A DNA stretch of 64,000 nucleotides, taken from positions 124,001 through 188,000 of the forward strand of contig JAHLKH010000014.1 of the NCBI GenBank assembly GCA_025526915.1, given 5' to 3'. This document shows positions 61,352 through 64,000 of the stretch, piece by piece. Origin of the DNA: Entophlyctis helioformis. Lineage: Eukaryota > Chytridiomycota > Chytridiomycetes > Chytridiales > Chytriomycetaceae. Below the pieces are notes generated by a model. The model was not told the origin of the DNA. It ran no database searches and was given only the letters and a program-made list of their open reading frames with translations. Positions within the stretch are counted from its first letter, which is position 1. Each line of letters opens with the position of its first letter. The position numbers and the translations under genes were made by a program.

Positions 61352-61472
61352 TTCCAATCGTCGCGCAAAGCACAATTCGCAAATCCACAATTCGAAATCC
61401 CAAATTCCCAAATTTCCCACAATTTCCACAATTCCCCAAAACAACTACATTGGGACAGGGTCACGTGACTCT

Positions 61473-64000
61473 CTACTTCAAAAAGTGCTGGTACACGGGG
61501 TTGTCCGTCTCCTCGACAAACGGGTAGCGGAGGTCGCCCAGAAAGTCGGCAAAGTCGGCGACCGTCTCGGGCGGCACCTGGATGCCCACCATGACCTTGC
61601 CCACGTCGCCGCCGTAGTTGCGGTAGTGGAAGAGCGAGATGTTCCAGCGCGGGTGGCGCAGCGAGTCGAGAAAGTGCTGCAGCGCGCCGGGCCGCTCCGG
61701 GAACGAGAAGCGGTACAGCCGCTCGTGGGGCACCTGGCGAGCGGGGTTGGATCCAGAGAGTGAGGATTTGGTGCCAGAGTGTGTGGGGTTGGTGCAGTTG
61801 GGGGACGGGTGAGTCAGCTGGGAGGCATGCGGTAGATAGCGCCAGATCTGTAGGGACGCCGCGTTGCAATGCGATCGTGACAGAGAGTGACAGCGGGTGA
61901 CGTGCCATGACGGCGGGTCGTCACGCGTGCGCTGGCGCAGTTGGCGCAGTTGCCCGTATCGCGTCACCCCGCGCAGCCACAGCTCAGGCACGGCTCAGGC
62001 ACGCGCATCATCGTGACTGACAATGAGTCCTGATCGGGCGTCGCGCAGCGGCAGCGTCCATCTGCACGTGCTGCACGCACAGACAGCACGCTGCACGCTG
62101 AGCATCGCCGATGGCGCTGTCCACACGCGGCCATGCGTATCGCAGTATCACAGCATCGCAGCAGTACACAGACAGCCTCTGACTCACGTTCTTTCGGCCG
62201 CCAATGAGGTACCGCGCATGCGCCTTGGCAACCTCGTTCGTGCTCACGTCCATGGCCGTCATGTTGGCCGCCTCGAGATCCGCGAGGATGCTGTCCATCT
62301 CCACGTCGCGGTTCGTCTCGACCTTGAACGACAAAAAGATGTGTGCCTCGACCGCGTCCCCGAAGCGGTACGAGAACTCGGTCACGGGCCGAGGATGGAT
62401 GCATTGGTACAGCTTGAGGAAGCTGCGTGCGTGCGTGTTGTCCGCCACGTGTGGTGCATGCGGTGATCAGCAACCCTGCCACCGCCACAAATACAATACA
62501 GCGACAATGAAAGCAGCCATGTCCACGTCCAGACACACAAACACACACACACATACGCCTACCTGCCAGGCTGCTCAGGGATGACGACGCTAATGAGTGC
62601 TTCGCGGTTTTCGCCGAGATCCGCCCGCTCGGCCACGAACCGCAGACGGTCAAAGTTCATATTCGCGCCGCTCGTGACAGCAATGTACGTGCCACCGGTG
62701 ATGCCCTTTTCCATCACATACTTTTTGGCGCCAGCAAGGCCGAGCGCACCGGCCGGCTCGACAATGCCGCGCGTGTCCTCGAACACGTCCTTGATGGCCG
62801 CGCAGATCTCGTCCGTCGATACCATGACCATCTCGTCAATGAGCGAGCGGCACAGCCGGAAGTTTTCGACGCCGACCGAGCGCACCGCCGCGCCGTCGGC
62901 AAACAGCCCGACCTCGGGCAGAATGACCCGCTCGCCCTTGAGCAGCGAGAGCGTCATGGCGTTGGCGTCGTACGTCTCGACTCCAATGATCTTGATGTCT
63001 GGACGCAGCCGTTTGGCGTAGCTGGCAATGCCGGCAGCGAGACCGCCGCCGCCCACACACACAAAGATGGCATCGATCTTGGTAAAGTCGTGCTGGCGGA
63101 AGATCTCGACACCGATCGTGCCCTGGCCTGCAATGACGTACGGGTCATCGTATGGCGGGATGCTGACAAATCCCATTTCCTATCCACGTCCAAGACGGCA
63201 GGGATGTGTGTAGGTGTCAGTCGGCTGGGACAGAGTGCTCGTCACAGGCGTGCGGGCGAGACCATACTTCAGAGAGACGCGCGGCTTCGGTCTTGGCTTC
63301 GTCAAAGTCGTTGCCAAACAGCCGCACCGTCGCACCGAGCCGCTCCACGTTCTTCCATTTGATGGGCGGCGTGGCAATCGGCATGACAATGGTCGCCTTG
63401 ACGCCCATGTGCTTGGCAGCCAGCGCGACACCTGTATCCCAGCGGACCCGACAGTCAGTCAGTCGATCAGTCGGTCAGTCGGTCAGTCGATCAGTCGATC
63501 AGTCAGTCAGGCAATCAAACCCGATCGTCGCAACCCAACGCGATGCAACACACCCTGAGCATGGTTGCCAGCCGAACACGCCACGACACCCGCACGCCGC
63601 TCGCTCTCGGACAGCTGCACCATGCGGTTGAACGCGCCACGCAGCTTGAACGAGAACACGGGCTGCAGATCCTCGCGCTTGAGCAAGATGCGGTTGCCGA
63701 GCCGCGCCGACAGGTTGCGGGCCTCCTGCAGCGGCGTCTCGAGCGCCACGTCGTACACGCGCGCCGTGAGGATGAGCTTGAGGTAGTCGGGGTCGTTGGG
63801 GCCAGTCGATGCAACGGGCGTGCCGGCGTTGGGGTTGGCGACAATGGACGGCGACGAGGCGAGGGAAGGGTCAATGGCAATGCCGCCCGTGCCCATGTTC
63901 AAGCCCGTGTTCAAGCCCGTGCCGGTGCCGGCGTCGGTGTCGGCGATGGTGTCGGCGATGGGCGACAGCGGCAAGGTGGCCGATGCGGGGAAGCCCGGGA
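61473..64000 (-). CDS. ILV1: Threonine dehydratase, biosynthetic (5' end beyond the window)
   Basis: Exons from the right edge to 63554, then 63431-63268, 63179-62563, 62422-62188 and 61733-61473; phases agree. A Gly/Thr-rich leader precedes [20 protein letters not shown]. The PLP lysine lies in [19 protein letters not shown] is the substrate loop, and [15 protein letters not shown] is the phosphate-binding Gly loop. Two ACT-like regulatory domains follow ([20 protein letters not shown] and [20 protein letters not shown]), as in isoleucine-sensitive enzymes. It converts threonine to 2-oxobutanoate in isoleucine synthesis. The mitochondrial presequence is presumably beyond position 64000. Confidence 0.95.
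63446..63513. repeat. gtcagtcg/gatcagtc tandem repeats in an ILV1 intron
   Basis: About eight degenerate copies of an 8-bp unit (cagtcagt, cagtcggt, cagtcgat) inside the intron between exons ending 63554 and starting 63431. Similar gtcagtcagtcggccagtcgg units occur near 6905-6940 in the gene-free stretch. Confidence 0.75.

Overview
This 64-kb window is nuclear DNA of an intron-rich, GC-rich eukaryote, most likely an early-diverging (zoosporic) fungus. Fungal-type proteins point that way: a Kha1-type K+/H+ antiporter, an Src1/Heh-type inner nuclear membrane protein, Spt3, an Irc5/HELLS remodeller, a Ctr copper transporter with a Cys-rich ectodomain, a chromodomain Ty3/gypsy element and ankyrin-repeat proteins. 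The standard code is used. Introns are mostly 50-250 bp with GT-AG ends and frequent gtgcgt or gtgagt donors. I cannot name the species from sequence alone.

Layout. 0-5.3 kb: the 3' end of an unknown gene, a CBS-domain protein, a TLC-domain membrane protein and a Ctr copper transporter (-). 5.4-8.3 kb: a decayed Ty1/copia reverse-transcriptase relic, then a 2.3-kb stretch without a credible gene. 8.3-19.2 kb: a cyclin, SPT3, an isobutyryl-CoA dehydrogenase-like gene (-), a KHA1-like antiporter and a mitochondrial-type cysteine synthase (-). 19.4-36.1 kb: an AT-richer island. On the minus strand it holds one 20-exon gene joining an N-terminal XPG/FEN-like PIN nuclease to a C-terminal Fanzor/TnpB-like RuvC nuclease (2,009 codons plus stop once the insertion is removed). 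A 6.66-kb chromovirus (21450-28104) sits inside one of its exons, flanked by a 5-bp target duplication. A divergent, apparently broken gene of unknown function lies beyond a promoter made of three 28-bp CCAAT repeats. 36.3-64 kb: compact housekeeping genes: SRC1/HEH, a four-TM protein, RPN3, a peroxiredoxin, a sirtuin, tRNA-Thr, an ankyrin protein, a small Cys-rich protein, a rhodopsin-like 7TM protein lacking the retinal lysine, HELLS/IRC5, syntaxin-18/UFE1, glycogenin, an ER cyclophilin, SNW1 and ILV1 (running off the right edge).

Main result. The PIN-Fanzor fusion is the most unusual content. All its exon phases agree, and deleting the retroelement together with one TSD copy restores the frame exactly, so the gene was apparently intact until a recent insertion. 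Two perfect stem-loops directly follow its stop codon, where Fanzor guide RNAs usually map.

Caution. Several genes carry apparent single-base deletions (five in the ACAD gene, one each in the TLC, SRC1 and UFE1 genes, more in the gene at 34.3-36.1 kb). Adding one base at each site restores a conserved protein. This fits unpolished long-read sequence, although real decay cannot be excluded. Exon ends were read by eye and could be off by a base in places.
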